A stretch of DNA of 64,000 nt from Paenibacillus sp. N3.4 (GCF_008017805.1 NZ_VRTT01000032.1:1-64000), one strand, 5' to 3'; positions 9,474-20,002 are shown, counted from the stretch's first letter. The notes: generated by a model not told the origin, from the letters alone. Made by a program: numbers and translations.

Positions 9474-9482
9474 TGGTATAAT
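9474..9482 (+). promoter_or_regulatory. Extended -10 promoter for the isomerase-like gene
   Basis: TGGTATAAT is a TGn-TATAAT extended -10 element, 37 bases upstream of the next start codon and just past the MBOAT stop codon. No convincing -35 box is seen, which is usual for extended -10 promoters. Confidence 0.5.
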
Positions 9483-9519
9483 TTCTAATAGTTCTTACCC
9501 ATTTACGGAGGTGTACTTA

Positions 9520-10488
9520 ATGAAGTTAGGCGTATTTATGGTTCTGTTTGCTGGAAAGCCTTTGGAGGAAGCATTGGATTACGTTGTTTCCAAAGGTCTT
9601 GATTCCGTCGAAATCGGTACAGGCGGCTATCCTGGCGATGCACATTGCAAGCCCAAGGAGCTTCTTGCTGATGAAAGCAAACTGAAAGCCTTCAAACATG
9701 CAGTTGAATCCCGTGGTTTGACAATCAGTGCGCTAAGTGTTCATGGTAACCCTTTGCACCCGCAAAAACATATTGCTAAAGAATTTCACGATGCCATTAT
9801 AGACACGATTGATTTGGCGCAACGTTTAGAGGTTTCTGTTGTTAATACGTTCTCCGGTTGCCCAGGTGACCATGAGGATGCCAAATATCCGAACTGGCCT
9901 GTTGCTCCTTGGCCGAATGATTTCCAAGAGATTTTGGACTGGCAGTGGACGAACAAAGTCATTCCTTATTGGACTGAAGTTGGTAAATACGCATCCGATC
10001 GTAATGTGAAAATCGGTTTGGAACTACACGGTGGTTTCTCCGTACATACACCTGCAACCTTGCTTCGCCTTCGTGAAGCTGTAGGTGATGTAATCGGCGC
10101 GAATTTGGATCCTAGCCACATGTGGTGGCAAGGTATCGATCCTGTCCAAGCTGTTCATATTCTGGGCCGCGCTGGCGCCATTCACCATTTCCATGCCAAG
10201 GATACATCCGTTGATGTGAACAATGTGAATCGCCATGGGGTTACGGATATGCAGTCTTACGCCAATATGCTGGATCGCGCTTGGCAGTTCCGTTCCGTTG
10301 GTTACGGACACGATCTTAAAGTTTGGGCGGATATCATGAGCGCTTTGCGTCTGGTTGGTTACGATTATGTGGTGAGCATCGAGCACGAAGACGGATTAAT
10401 GTCCGTTGATGAAGGTTTCACTAAAGCTGTACAAAATCTCCAACAAGTCCTCATCAAGGAACCTCTTGGTGAGATGTGGTGGGTGTAA
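9520..10488 (+). CDS. Sugar phosphate isomerase/epimerase (xylose isomerase-like TIM barrel)
   Basis: A 322-residue protein starting MKLGVFMVLFAGKPLEEAL. ATG at 9520 has GGAGGTG upstream, so the in-frame N-terminal extension back to 9421, which overlaps the MBOAT gene, is not used. Metal-binding residues of the AP-endonuclease-2/xylose-isomerase fold are visible: EIGTGGYPG with Glu early, IGLELHGG, NLDPSHMWWQG, HFHAKDT and SIEHED. Paralogs of this type are abundant in Paenibacillus and act in inositol, tagatose/allulose or keto-sugar metabolism; the substrate here is unknown. It has its own promoter and a terminator downstream, so it is probably independent of the dlt-like operon. Confidence 0.85.
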   Translation: MKLGVFMVLFAGKPLEEALDYVVSKGLDSVEIGTGGYPGDAHCKPKELLADESKLKAFKHAVESRGLTISALSVHGNPLHPQKHIAKEFHDAIIDTIDLAQRLEVSVVNTFSGCPGDHEDAKYPNWPVAPWPNDFQEILDWQWTNKVIPYWTEVGKYASDRNVKIGLELHGGFSVHTPATLLRLREAVGDVIGANLDPSHMWWQGIDPVQAVHILGRAGAIHHFHAKDTSVDVNNVNRHGVTDMQSYANMLDRAWQFRSVGYGHDLKVWADIMSALRLVGYDYVVSIEHEDGLMSVDEGFTKAVQNLQQVLIKEPLGEMWWV

Positions 10489-10597
10489 GTCCTATAGTCA
10501 CAAGGATAAACGACTTCGTCGTCCTTTAGGGACGAGAGAGTTTGTCAAGGTAGATGCGAAGCAAATGTATAGACATATACTTTCTTATCTACTAATG

Positions 10598-10627
10598 AAA
10601 GACCTAGCCGAATTCGGGTAGGTCTTT
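10598..10627 (+). terminator. Intrinsic terminator after the isomerase-like gene
   Basis: AAAGACCTA (10598-10606) pairs with TAGGTCTTT (10619-10627) and runs into a T-tract on the plus strand. Confidence 0.8.
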
Positions 10628-10677
10628 TTTGTACGACAGCCCTGGGTAGTGGGAATTTTCTTTTGTATAAATTCCCA

Positions 10678-10725
10678 AAAAAGCCCACAGTCTGCGATCT
10701 AATGATCACTTTCTGTAGGCTTTTT
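10678..10725 (-). terminator. Intrinsic terminator of the 68-aa membrane protein gene
   Basis: AAAAAGCC at 10678-10685 pairs with GGCTTTTT near 10718-10725, extended by ACAG/CTGT with one mismatch. Read on the minus strand it ends in a run of T just past the stop codon at 10745. Confidence 0.75.
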
Positions 10726-10744
10726 ATCTGTTTCATTCTGAAAT

Positions 10745-10951
10745 TTACCAGCCTTTAATCATAATTACATCCATAAGGCCGAACACAACCAATGACACAC
10801 CTGCAAATCCTAGAGCAAAGAAATTCTTTTTAGGGGTGATTACCTGTCTGATGAATGCAATCGCAATCACTGCTGTGAAGATCAAAACATAAATATCAAA
10901 GCTAGTATACGTGCTTGTTGATGCTTCTGCTGCTGCTTCCGCTAATAACAT
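10745..10951 (-). CDS. Small membrane protein (68 aa), possibly DUF2759/YqgW-like
   Basis: 68 residues with two hydrophobic segments (about 20-36 and 46-64) joined by a basic turn (ITPKKNFF). The KNFFALGFAGVSLVVFG stretch resembles the small DUF2759 proteins of Bacillus (low-confidence recollection). The ATG at 10951 has a near-perfect AGGAGG site, and a promoter and terminator flank it, so it is a real monocistronic gene. In B. subtilis the small membrane stress protein CsbA lies on the other side of uvrBA; no clear sequence similarity to CsbA is seen. Function unknown. Confidence 0.8.
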   Translation of the reverse strand: MLLAEAAAEASTSTYTSFDIYVLIFTAVIAIAFIRQVITPKKNFFALGFAGVSLVVFGLMDVIMIKGW

Positions 10952-11006
10952 GGTGAAACCTCCTTATGTACTCGGTGCAAGGCACACGTCCTGCTATTTT
11001 AATTCT

Positions 11007-11035
11007 ATGTTAGCTTGATTGGAGACGAGATGCAA
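11007..11035 (-). promoter_or_regulatory. Candidate sigma-A promoter of the 68-aa membrane protein gene
   Basis: On the minus strand TTGCAT (11030-11035), a 17-base spacer, then TAACAT (11007-11012). The rest of the 324-base gap 10952-11275 holds only the next gene's terminator and AT-rich sequence; nothing else was recognised. Confidence 0.45.
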
Positions 11036-11220
11036 GTAATTCCATTGATGTGTAACAAGTTTGTCACCTTTTCAGAAATTGTGAGCCTCAATTCCACCAT
11101 ATAACACATATCAGCAGAGATTTTAATAACTGCTTATGTATGTTTTGACTTGCCTCGTACATATAAATTGTCCATCTCCTCACACATTTATAACTCCAAA
11201 TGCACGAAGATTGAAAGAAA

Positions 11221-11253
11221 AACCCTCATTTTCCTTTTTGGAAAACTTGGGTT
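11221..11253 (-). terminator. Intrinsic terminator of the 52-aa gene
   Basis: AACCC/GGGTT and TTTTCC/GGAAAA form a stem interrupted by one internal loop. Read on the minus strand it is followed by TTTTTCTTTC. It lies 23 bases past the stop codon of the small gene at 11276-11434, supporting that gene. Confidence 0.65.
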
Positions 11254-11275
11254 CTATGCATCGTCTTATGCTGTT

Positions 11276-11434
11276 TTAAACGACGAGTCCAAAAAATATA
11301 GTCGATTCTTTTTGCTCATCCACAGACTCGGCTAGTAGCTTCTGAGCTACTTCTTTCTCCTGCCATGCTAAATATCGAAAGGGATCTATCCCTAAATATG
11401 TAACAATCTGTTGCAGCTCTAATGTTCGTTTCAT
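11276..11434 (-). CDS. Small hypothetical protein (52 aa)
   Basis: ATG at 11434 is preceded by GGAGG at six bases, so the longer frame starting at 11518 is not preferred. The soluble product begins MKRTLELQQIVTYLGIDP, contains the charged stretch AWQEKEVAQKLLAES, and ends in a hydrophobic FFGLVV. No known family was recognised. The ribosome site plus a matching terminator make it a plausible gene of unknown function. Confidence 0.6.
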   Translation of the reverse strand: MKRTLELQQIVTYLGIDPFRYLAWQEKEVAQKLLAESVDEQKESTIFFGLVV

Positions 11435-11668
11435 AACAAGCCTCCATAAAATAGATAGATTAAGAATGCTTATATCTCTCGACCATTGATAGTCAGCAAG
11501 GGATATTATCCTGTACATCTTGTACTCTAATTATAGGACTAAACTCCTGAATTAGGATAGAGGGTTAAATTGTCGAAGCTTGTATGATTCAATTAAATAT
11601 TAACAAAATCCACGGTGGACTCGTCGGAATTCATTGTAGATCTGATATTTCATCAAAGAATGTATATG

Positions 11669-11707
11669 AAATTAGACTCATGATCGTCGAGATCATGAGT
11701 CTAATTT
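11669..11707 (-). terminator. Long perfect hairpin downstream of uvrA
   Basis: A perfect 17-bp stem (11669-11685 with 11691-11707) and a 5-base loop, 11 bases past the uvrA stop codon. The following bases are only moderately T-rich on either strand, so it could be a terminator or a 3'-stabilising hairpin. Confidence 0.6.
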
Positions 11708-11717
11708 TACTTAACAG

Positions 11718-14600
11718 CTATCCTACCGATTCTTCTAATAATTCAAGACGTTTCACGTAATTCTCAGAACGCTCCCGGTCCCTTTCGAGGATTGGCTTCA
11801 AGTATTGACCGGTATAAGAGCCAGACACTTTCACAACATCTTCGGGTGTGCCTGAAGCAATGATCAGTCCGCCGCGGTTACCGCCTTCGGGTCCTAGATC
11901 GATAAGGTGATCGGCCGTCTTAATCACATCGAGATTATGCTCAATGACAAGTACAGTTTCACCGTTCTCCACGAGACGGTGGAGAACCTTGAGCAGACGA
12001 TCGATATCGTGGATGTGGAGGCCCGTAGTGGGCTCATCCAGGATGTAGATCGTCTTGCCTGTACTGCGGCGATACAGCTCAGCTGCGAGCTTTACACGCT
12101 GAGCTTCACCGCCGGAAAGTGTCGTAGCAGGTTGACCAAGGGTCATGTAGCCCAAGCCCACATCCAAAAGCGTAGTTAGCTTGCGATGGATTCGCGGCAA
12201 ATTCTTGAAAAACTCGCAGCCATCTTCAATTGTCATCTCGAGCACTTCTGAGATGCTCTTGCCTTTGTACTTCACTTCCATTGTTTCACGATTGTATCGT
12301 TTGCCCTTGCACACTTCACAAGGCACGTAGACGTCAGGCAAGAAATGCATCTCGATCTTAATGATGCCATCTCCACGACATGCCTCGCAGCGACCTCCCT
12401 TGACGTTAAAGCTGAAGCGGCCCTTCTTATATCCACGAACTTTAGCTTCATTCGTATTGGCATACACATCCCGAATATCATCGAAAACACCTGTATACGT
12501 TGCTGGATTAGAGCGAGGTGTTCGTCCGATCGGAGATTGGTCTATATCTATGACTTTATCAATCTGATCCAACCCAACAATTTCTTTATGTTCACCGGGA
12601 CGAACCTTTGCTCCGTTTAAATCACGCGCAAGCGTTTTGAACAAAATTTCGTTAATTAATGTACTCTTGCCGGAACCGGACACTCCAGTTACGCAGGTAA
12701 ACACACCCAGAGGTACTTTAACAGAAACATTGCGTAGATTATTTTCTTTGGCACCCTTTACTTCAATATATTTGCCATTTGGTTTGCGTCTTGTGGCGGG
12801 AACAGGGATGAACTTTTTACCACTGAGATACTGTCCTGTTATGGAGTTCTCATCTTCCATTAATTCTGAAGGCGTACCTTGAGCAATGATTTGTCCACCG
12901 TGAATACCGGCACCTGGTCCTATATCGATAATATAGTCGGCCGCCATCATCGTATCTTCATCATGTTCGACAACAATGAGCGTGTTGCCCAGATTCCGCA
13001 TATGCTCTAAGGTTTGAATAAGTCTGTAGTTATCCCTTTGATGAAGTCCAATACTAGGCTCGTCCAGAATGTATAGAACTCCCATCAAGCTTGATCCGAT
13101 CTGTGTAGCAAGGCGGATCCGCTGCGCCTCTCCTCCAGAAAGAGAGCCTGCTGACCGATGCATGGTTAAATAGTCCAAGCCCACATTCACTAAGAAACCT
13201 AATCGGGCTCTGATTTCCTTCAGAATTAAATTAGAGATCATCTGTTCTTTATCTGTTAGTTCCAGACTCTTGAACCATTCCTCTGATTCACCGATAGAAA
13301 GGGATGTGGCATGGGCAATATTTTTACCATTAATCGTCACGGCCAATGTTTCCGGCTTCAAACGCTGCCCTTTGCATTTCGGACAAGGCTTCGTACTCAT
13401 GTAGGTCTGAATATGCTCACGAATTCCTTCAGAGAACGTATCCTTAAATCTACGTTCCAGGTTGCGTATAATACCCTCAAAAGGAACTAGCGCTTCCTTC
13501 GTAGCCCCCATGTCATTCTCGTAGCGGAAGCGAATCTTCTCTCCACCCGTTCCGTAAAGAATGACCTTCATCTGATCGCTGCTGATCTCAGAAACAGGAA
13601 CATTTCGCGGAATCTTATAATGCTCGCAGACAGCAGCCAGAAATTGCGGATAATAATTGGAGGTACTTCCCGCCCATGCTTCAAAGGCCCCATCTTCAAT
13701 GGTTAGCTTATTGTCAGGAACCAGCAAATCAGGATCAACGATCATTTGACTGCCTAATCCGTCACATTCGGGACAGGCGCCAAAAGGACTATTAAACGAG
13801 AACATTCTCGGAGCTAATTCTTCAACGCTAAAGCCACACTCGGGGCAAGCTAAGTTTTGGCTGAAAAGCAATTCTTCTTTGTCCATAATATCAACGATTA
13901 CGCGTCCATTGGCTAATTTAAGTGCGGTCTCAAGTGAATCAGCAAGACGAGTCTGCACGTCCTCTTTAACCACGATACGGTCAACAACCACTTCAATCGT
14001 ATGCTTTTTGTTCTTGTCCAGCTCAATTTTTTCTGAAAGATCAAGCGTTTCCCCATTTACACGGACCCGTACGAAGCCCTGCTTCTGGATATCTGTAAAC
14101 AGCTTGGTATGCTCGCCTTTACGTCCTGATATAAGCGGTGCAAGTATCTGCAGTTTTGTCCGCTCGGGGTATTCCATAATACGGTCAACCATTTGTTCGA
14201 CCGTTTGTGAAGTAATTTCAATGCCATGAGTCGGGCAGTGTGGACGACCAATACGCGCATATAGCAAACGCAAATAATCATAGATTTCGGTGACCGTTCC
14301 AACTGTAGAACGCGGATTACGGCTTGTCGTCTTTTGGTCAATAGAAATAGCCGGTGAAAGACCCTCAATCGAATCTACATCCGGCTTATCCATCTGTCCG
14401 AGAAATTGTCTGGCATAAGCAGACAGAGATTCCACGTATCTGCGCTGTCCTTCTGCATAAATCGTATCAAAGGCCAGTGACGATTTCCCTGAACCGCTTA
14501 AACCCGTAAGAACAACAAATTTATCACGGGGAATCGTGACATCAATATTTTTCAGATTATGAGCTCTCGCTCCTTTAATGACGATTTGATCTCTGGACAC
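11718..14600 (-). CDS. uvrA: Excinuclease ABC subunit A
   Basis: A 960-residue protein, the usual UvrA length. It has two ABC ATPase modules with Walker A motifs [14 protein letters not shown] and [14 protein letters not shown] and signatures [12 protein letters not shown] and [12 protein letters not shown]. Zinc-finger cysteine clusters are [17 protein letters not shown] and the pair CEACRGDG and CEVCKGKR. UvrA loads UvrB at bulky DNA lesions in nucleotide excision repair. The start is GTG at 14600 with GGAAGG upstream. It follows uvrB by 39 bases, so the two form the usual uvrBA operon. Confidence 0.98.
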   Translation of the reverse strand: MSRDQIVIKGARAHNLKNIDVTIPRDKFVVLTGLSGSGKSSLAFDTIYAEGQRRYVESLSAYARQFLGQMDKPDVDSIEGLSPAISIDQKTTSRNPRSTVGTVTEIYDYLRLLYARIGRPHCPTHGIEITSQTVEQMVDRIMEYPERTKLQILAPLISGRKGEHTKLFTDIQKQGFVRVRVNGETLDLSEKIELDKNKKHTIEVVVDRIVVKEDVQTRLADSLETALKLANGRVIVDIMDKEELLFSQNLACPECGFSVEELAPRMFSFNSPFGACPECDGLGSQMIVDPDLLVPDNKLTIEDGAFEAWAGSTSNYYPQFLAAVCEHYKIPRNVPVSEISSDQMKVILYGTGGEKIRFRYENDMGATKEALVPFEGIIRNLERRFKDTFSEGIREHIQTYMSTKPCPKCKGQRLKPETLAVTINGKNIAHATSLSIGESEEWFKSLELTDKEQMISNLILKEIRARLGFLVNVGLDYLTMHRSAGSLSGGEAQRIRLATQIGSSLMGVLYILDEPSIGLHQRDNYRLIQTLEHMRNLGNTLIVVEHDEDTMMAADYIIDIGPGAGIHGGQIIAQGTPSELMEDENSITGQYLSGKKFIPVPATRRKPNGKYIEVKGAKENNLRNVSVKVPLGVFTCVTGVSGSGKSTLINEILFKTLARDLNGAKVRPGEHKEIVGLDQIDKVIDIDQSPIGRTPRSNPATYTGVFDDIRDVYANTNEAKVRGYKKGRFSFNVKGGRCEACRGDGIIKIEMHFLPDVYVPCEVCKGKRYNRETMEVKYKGKSISEVLEMTIEDGCEFFKNLPRIHRKLTTLLDVGLGYMTLGQPATTLSGGEAQRVKLAAELYRRSTGKTIYILDEPTTGLHIHDIDRLLKVLHRLVENGETVLVIEHNLDVIKTADHLIDLGPEGGNRGGLIIASGTPEDVVKVSGSYTGQYLKPILERDRERSENYVKRLELLEESVG

Positions 14601-14639
14601 GAATGATCCTTCCTCTCTATGTGAAGAGGAAGCCGTTTG

Positions 14640-16639
14640 CTAGGCTTCCGTTTTCATTTCCATAATGGCATCACGCAATTGTGCTGCTCGTTCAAACTGC
14701 AAGTTCTTGGCAGCTTCTTTCATTTCGCCTTCCAAACGCTCAATCAGTGAAGCCCGATCTTTCTTCGACATCTTCGCGCCTTTTACATCGGACAAATAAT
14801 CCGCTTTCTGTTCGGCGACTTTGGTAGCTTCAATAACATCACGAATTTTCTTGGCAATCGTTTGCGGCGTAATGCCCAGCTTCGTGTTATGCGCCTCCTG
14901 CAGGCTCCGACGACGACCGGTCTCATATATCGCTTTTTGCATAGAATCCGTTATCTTATCTCCATACATAATAACACGACCGTCCGAGTTACGCGCGGCA
15001 CGACCAATCGTTTGAATCAGCGAGCGTTCCGAACGCAAGAAACCTTCTTTGTCCGCATCTAAAATGGCGACAAGCGAAACTTCAGGTAAATCAAGTCCCT
15101 CTCTCAGCAAGTTAATTCCCACAAGTACGTGAAAGGTTCCCAAACGCAGATCGCGAAGAATCTGCATACGCTCAAAGTCTTAATATCTGAATGCAAATAA
15201 CGCACTTTAATGCCTATTTCTTTAAAATAATCCGTTAAATCTTCCGACATTTTCTTAGTCAAGGTAGTGACGAGCACCCGCTCATCTTTACTAATCCGGT
15301 CATGGATTTCGGCAATCAGATCATCGATTTGCCCTTTGGTCGGTCTCACTTCAATAATCGGATCGAGTAGACCGGTAGGACGAATAATCTGCTGCGTCAT
15401 CTCCGGACAATGTTCCAATTCGTAAGGTCCCGGTGTTGCTGATATATATAAAATTTGACTGACTTTGTCTTCAAACTCTTCGAAACGAAGAGGGCGGTTA
15501 TCCAAGGCAGACGGCAAACGAAAACCATGATCTACCAGCACTTCTTTCCTTGCGCGGTCACCATTGTACATAGCCCGAATTTGCGGCAATGTGACGTGAG
15601 ACTCGTCGACCATAAACAGCATGTCGTCAGGGAAGTAGTCCAGAAGCGTATAAGGGGTAGCTCCGCGTTCACGGAACGTCAGTGGTCCGGAATAGTTCTC
15701 AATGCCGGAACAAAAGCCCATCTCTTGCATCATTTCCATATCATAACGAGTACGCTGTTCCAGCCTTTGTGCTTCAAGCAGTTTCCCCTGCTCGCGAAGC
15801 TCCGTAAGGCGTTCCTCCAACTCTCGCTCAATATTGACAAGTGCTCGCTTCATGGTGTCTTCGTGTGTTACGAAGTGAGAAGCCGGGAAAATCGCGATAT
15901 GATCACGCTCTCCGATAATCTCGCCCGTAAGCACATCGATCTCGGTTATCCGCTCGATTTCATCTCCAAATAACTCTACTCGCACAGCTTGCTCGCCATG
16001 TGAAGCCGGGAAAATCTCTACGACATCGCCGCGTACGCGAAAGGTTCCACGAACAAAGTTCAAATCGTTCCGCTGATACTGAATATCCACAAGCCGATGC
16101 AGAATCTCCGTACGTGACTTCTCCATCCCTACACGCAAAGAAAGCAGCATAGAGCCATATTCCAATGGCGATCCCAGACCATAAATACACGACACGCTGG
16201 CCACGACAATCACATCACGACGCTCGAATAATGAACTCGTCGCAGAATGGCGAAGCTTATCAATCTCTTCATTAATGCTGGAATCTTTCTCGATGTAAGT
16301 ATCAGAGGAGGCAATGTAGGCTTCTGGTTGGTAGTAGTCATAGTAACTGACGAAGTAGGAGACGGCATTGTGAGGAAAAAACTCTTTGAACTCGCTGCAC
16401 AATTGTGCGGCCAGCGTTTTGTTGTGTGCGATGATCAGTGTCGGACGATTCAACTTAGCAATGACCTGCGCCGCTGTAAACGTCTTACCTGTTCCTGTTG
16501 CGCCAAGCAATGTTTGGTGCTTATTGCCTGCTTGAATGCTTTTAACAATTTCTTCGATCGCTTGGGGCTGATCTCCTTGTGGAGAAAAGTCGGATACAAG
16601 CTCGAATTTCTTAGAACTGACTTCAATATCACTCATCAT
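14640..16639 (-). CDS. uvrB: Excinuclease ABC subunit B, interrupted by a single-base frameshift
   Basis: Two overlapping frames together give UvrB. The first (16639 down to about 15175) has Walker [11 protein letters not shown], the beta-hairpin region [10 protein letters not shown], and DESHVTLPQ. The second continues [24 protein letters not shown] with helicase motifs and the C-terminal UVR domain that binds UvrC. At the break the sequence reads TTGAGCG where TTGGAGCG would restore ...[11 protein letters not shown].... Restoring one G near 15173 gives 666 residues, the normal length. A sequencing error is more likely than true loss, since uvrA next to it is intact. Start at 16639; ATG 16636 is an alternative. 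Confidence 0.95.
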
Positions 16640-16890
16640 TTATCACCCACACTATGGAAATAAATCGAACTTTTATCCTATTAACTTTCAGTTTACAATT
16701 TCCGATAAAGAAGTAGAACTTTCGCCAATTCTTTCCTGCTGCTGCAGAGAGAGCACATTTACGACACTCGAAAAAGCTCACCATTTGGTGAAAACACCTG
16801 ATTACGAAAGGCATTTATTCATCTATGACGAATTTTATTGAGAAATTCATCATGAGAATGTTTGTTCTGATTTTCCCATTATACCTTTTT

Positions 16891-16916
16891 TAAATCATTG
16901 ATGCAAACAGCAATAT
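16891..16916 (+). promoter_or_regulatory. Candidate sigma-D promoter for motAB
   Basis: TAAA at 16891-16894, a 14-base spacer, then AGCAATAT (five of eight matches to GCCGATAT). It lies in the 369-base gap 16640-17008, which otherwise holds the start region of uvrB and a small hairpin (GTGCAAG/CTTGCAC near 16930). The match is moderate; a sigma-D promoter would suit motor genes. Confidence 0.35.
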
Positions 16917-17008
16917 CTGTTAAAGCCTGTGCAAGATGCTTGCACGCTAACTTCTCAGGATGCTTTTGTGATCCCTATTCTTTTATGCTAATTAGGAGTG
17001 GTACAGTC

Positions 17009-17803
17009 ATGGATTTGACAACAGTTTTAGGCTTAATTTTGGGGCTTGCAGGTTTAATAGGCGGCTACATGTGGGATGGCGGACATATTAACTCCTTGAT
17101 CATCCCCAGTGCCATGCTGATCGTATTCGGTGGAACATTTGGAGCGGTTGCCGTCAGTTTCCCAGGCTCTACGCTGGCCAAAATACCCAAAGCCCTCGGC
17201 ATTGCTTTCAAACAAGTAAAAAGAGATCCAGCAGCTACCATTGATGAAATTGTGGATATGGCCTCTGTGGCTCGAAGAGAAGGCGTACTTGCCCTTGAAC
17301 AGCGTGCTCAGGAACATACAAACCCTTTCCTTAAAGACGGTCTGCTCATGGTTGTCGATGGAACGGACCCTGAGTTAACACGGCAAATTCTCGAGCTTGA
17401 GATGGATGCGATTGAACATCAAGTTGAGAATATGTCCAAAGTATTCGAAGCTGGTGGCGGTTATGCGCCCACGATGGGGATTATCGGTACAGTTATGGGA
17501 CTCATTCACGTGCTTGGCAATCTGGATGATCCCTCCAGCCTCGGCCCCGCTATCGCTGTTGCCTTTACGGCTACTCTGTACGGTGTTATGAGCGCTAACT
17601 TGATCTATCTCCCGCTTGCTAACAAAATTAAAGTTCGCGGCAAAGAAATGGTTTCCGAAATGGAACTGATGCTGGAAGGCATCCTTGCGCTGCAGGCTGG
17701 TGAAAACCCGCAATTAATTAAGAAAAAGCTAAATTCCTTCCTCCATGACAAATCTGCGAAGAAACCGATAGAGGAGGATGCCGATAATGGCACGGAGAGG
17801 TAA
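17009..17803 (+). CDS. motA: Flagellar motor stator protein MotA/MotP
   Basis: 264 residues with four hydrophobic segments: two near the N-terminus, and a long cytoplasmic loop before the pair beginning APTMGIIGTVMGLIHVL and AVAFTATLYGVMSANLIYLP. The Pro of APTMG and the charged loop that contacts FliG are typical. It forms the ion-conducting stator with MotB. ATG 17009 with TTAGGAGTG upstream is chosen over the longer frame beginning at 16898, which has no ribosome site. The gene overlaps motB by 17 bases. MotA (proton) and MotP (sodium) types cannot be separated confidently by eye. Confidence 0.92.
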   Translation: MDLTTVLGLILGLAGLIGGYMWDGGHINSLIIPSAMLIVFGGTFGAVAVSFPGSTLAKIPKALGIAFKQVKRDPAATIDEIVDMASVARREGVLALEQRAQEHTNPFLKDGLLMVVDGTDPELTRQILELEMDAIEHQVENMSKVFEAGGGYAPTMGIIGTVMGLIHVLGNLDDPSSLGPAIAVAFTATLYGVMSANLIYLPLANKIKVRGKEMVSEMELMLEGILALQAGENPQLIKKKLNSFLHDKSAKKPIEEDADNGTER

Positions 17804-18607
17804 GAAGCAAGAAGAACACGTAAACCATGAGAGATGGCTCATTACCTATGCCGATTTAATCACCCTGCTGCTCGTTTTTTTCATTATTATGTATGCAATG
17901 AGCAAAGTCGATGTTCAAAGTATGCCGTTTTGGCCCAAGTATTAAACATGCAGTTCCAGAAAGCCGACTCTGTCCTTGATAAGGGCAAAGGCATCAGCGG
18001 TCAGATGACACCTAAACAGGGTGACGCTGACAGTAAGGATAAAGATTATACGCAACATAATCAGGACCTTCAGAAAGAAGAGAATACGAAGACTAAGCCC
18101 AATGACAATGAAAAGGAAAAACGAGAAAAAGAACTTCAAGATCTCTTAAGGCAAGTACTGGCTTACATTAAAGATCAGAATTTGGAGGCTCAAGTGTCCG
18201 CCAGTGATACGGAGCGCGGTGTTGCCATCACACTGAACGACCTATTCCTCTTTGATCTCGGTAAAGCGGACTTGAAACCGGCATCCTTTCCCATCCTGCA
18301 GAAGCTGGCATCCTTGTTCCCTACACTGAACAGTAAAGTTAGTATCGAAGGCCACACGGACAACTTGCCTCTGGCCACAGGGTCCCCCTTCAAAGACAAC
18401 TGGGGCTTATCCTTTGCCCGTTCACTCTCTGTTCTTCGCTATTTTAGCGATACCGCCAAGCTGGATGACAAAAAATTCATCGCTACCGCGTATGCAGACA
18501 CCATGCCCAAGGTCAGCAATACAAGCGATGAAAACCGCAGCAAAAACCGCCGCGTCGAAATCATCGTTTTACGGGACGGATTAGCACCTATTGCAACGAT
18601 TAAATAA
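17787..18607 (+). CDS. motB: Flagellar motor stator protein MotB/MotS, interrupted by a single-base frameshift
   Basis: ATG 17787 with GAGGAGG upstream, inside the end of motA. The first frame gives the classic MotB plug and transmembrane segment with the ion-binding aspartate (WLITYADLITLLLVFFIIMYA), then stops. Restoring one A in the CAAAG at 17916-17920 joins it to the main frame (KYAVLAQVLNMQFQ...). That frame carries a charged linker and an OmpA-like peptidoglycan-binding domain (IEGHTDNLP, then SKNRRVEIIV). The repaired protein is 273 residues, normal for the family. A real mutation would abolish motility, so a sequencing error is favoured. Confidence 0.93.
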
Positions 18608-18614
18608 ATTAAAA

Positions 18615-18646
18615 ACCTACTTCCCTTGAATGTCCGAGAAGTAGGT
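18615..18646. terminator. Bidirectional terminator between motB and the MinJ-like gene
   Basis: ACCTACTTC (18615-18623) pairs with GAAGTAGGT (18638-18646). It is flanked by an A-run on the left and a T-run on the right, so it can serve both convergent genes. Confidence 0.75.
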
Positions 18647-18660
18647 CTTTTCGATTGCCG

Positions 18661-19944
18661 TTACATGGATTTGGTTGAATCATTGGACAAGAGACCTGTT
18701 AATTTGTTCCGCAAGTAGGAAAACAGATGCACCGGTCGATGCGCTACGAAATAAAGCGCATCTTGGTCCGGCGCTAGAATAATACCGAGCTGATGATGAT
18801 CACCCGAGAATATAGCACGTTTCAGAAACCGCACCTCGCCTTGCTCATTCAATACTTCCAGTCTGCAAAACGCTGAATTCAAATTCATCGCCACATGCAG
18901 ATCTGTTTTATTTATGATTTTGTGACCATTTACTTTGTGTATGAGCTCACCCGGTTGAATACCTATCTCCGCAGCCGGACTGTTAGGAACAACAGCCAGC
19001 ACCAGTAGGCCTCGCGGCGAATGCACATAAAAAGGGATTTGTCTTGTCTCTGACCATTGGTTATACCTAATCAACCCTTCATGCAAACCAATACTGAGGA
19101 TCGCTGCAACGATAATAATCGGACTCCAGTAGTACGCGGCAATAGCCGCAGCGAAAATAACTAATCCGTACACATACAGTAAACTAGCACTCAGACGCGC
19201 TTGTTTCCGCGGCAGCTTGGATATCGTTAACTCTGTGAAACCGATCATGGCTGGAAATGCGAGCAATGTCCACCCAGCTGCGAGATTAGACCCGAATAAC
19301 GTACCCCAAGGCAAGCCTTGCAACTCGCCGCCAGCCATAGGAACTAGCAGAAACAGGGGTACTGGCCAAAAGCCCTGCAGCTGATAGCCGCCAATAATTT
19401 GCCCTCTTCTTCCTTCCACAAATAACGGACTCGCCATTCTAGCTCCTTGAAGACCTGTCAATACCCCCTCCAACAGATGGAGAATAGCCACGATAACAAG
19501 TAAAGAAGGAATATCCGCATTCATCACCGTATCCACAAAAGGCACAGATTCCTTTAATCCGTCGATATTCGGTATCCAAGATAAAATCGCTTGAGCTATG
19601 CCCAGAATACCTACGGCATAAGCCAGACAGAGGAACCTGACCCTTATGCTGACCAAAACAATCGAGAGCACCCACAAAAGAATAACAGCGTCCGTCTGGA
19701 CACTCACACCTACAAAAAGTAGGATGACTGAGGCGCATAGACCACCTATCCATCCCCACAGCACAGTTCGCCAGGTTTCATTCAAAAGTGAATGCAAACG
19801 CGTATGAAATAGCTTTCGTTCCATTTGTATCTGTTTACGATACTGCAAAACAATAAATAAAATGCCTATATAGTAGAAAGGATTCACAAACAATTGACCT
19901 ATAGCCTGAAGCAGTCTGTCCAAGAGTTGAATCAATAAATCCAT
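18661..19944 (-). CDS. minJ: PDZ-domain polytopic membrane protein, MinJ-like
   Basis: 427 residues with about eight transmembrane segments followed by a C-terminal PDZ domain (GLLVLAVVPNSPAAEIGIQPG, then LIHKVNGHKIINKTDLH). This is the architecture of B. subtilis MinJ (YvjD), which bridges DivIVA and MinD to place the division site. The next gene upstream is ctpB, as in B. subtilis. The symbol rests on architecture plus synteny, since MinJ is poorly conserved in sequence. ATG 19944 has AAGGAG upstream. A terminator between it and ctpB suggests separate transcription. Confidence 0.75.
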   Translation of the reverse strand: MDLLIQLLDRLLQAIGQLFVNPFYYIGILFIVLQYRKQIQMERKLFHTRLHSLLNETWRTVLWGWIGGLCASVILLFVGVSVQTDAVILLWVLSIVLVSIRVRFLCLAYAVGILGIAQAILSWIPNIDGLKESVPFVDTVMNADIPSLLVIVAILHLLEGVLTGLQGARMASPLFVEGRRGQIIGGYQLQGFWPVPLFLLVPMAGGELQGLPWGTLFGSNLAAGWTLLAFPAMIGFTELTISKLPRKQARLSASLLYVYGLVIFAAAIAAYYWSPIIIVAAILSIGLHEGLIRYNQWSETRQIPFYVHSPRGLLVLAVVPNSPAAEIGIQPGELIHKVNGHKIINKTDLHVAMNLNSAFCRLEVLNEQGEVRFLKRAIFSGDHHQLGIILAPDQDALYFVAHRPVHLFSYLRNKLTGLLSNDSTKSM

Positions 19945-19972
19945 ACGATTCCGGGCTCCTTGATAAAAAGAA

Positions 19973-20002
19973 ATAGGAAGGCTGCCGATGCAACCTTCCT
20001 AT
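19973..20002 (-). terminator. Intrinsic terminator of ctpB
   Basis: ATAGGAAGG (19973-19981) pairs with CCTTCCTAT (19994-20002). On the minus strand it is followed by TTCTTTTTA. Confidence 0.75.

Noticed and set aside
9421..9519. N-terminal extension of the isomerase-like protein
   Set aside because: It overlaps the MBOAT gene and has no ribosome site, while ATG 9520 has GGAGGTG.
16854..16867. LexA/DinR-like box AGAATGTTTGTTCT upstream of uvrB
   Set aside because: Only partly matches CGAACNNNNGTTCG and is more than 200 bases from the uvrB start; kept as unproven.
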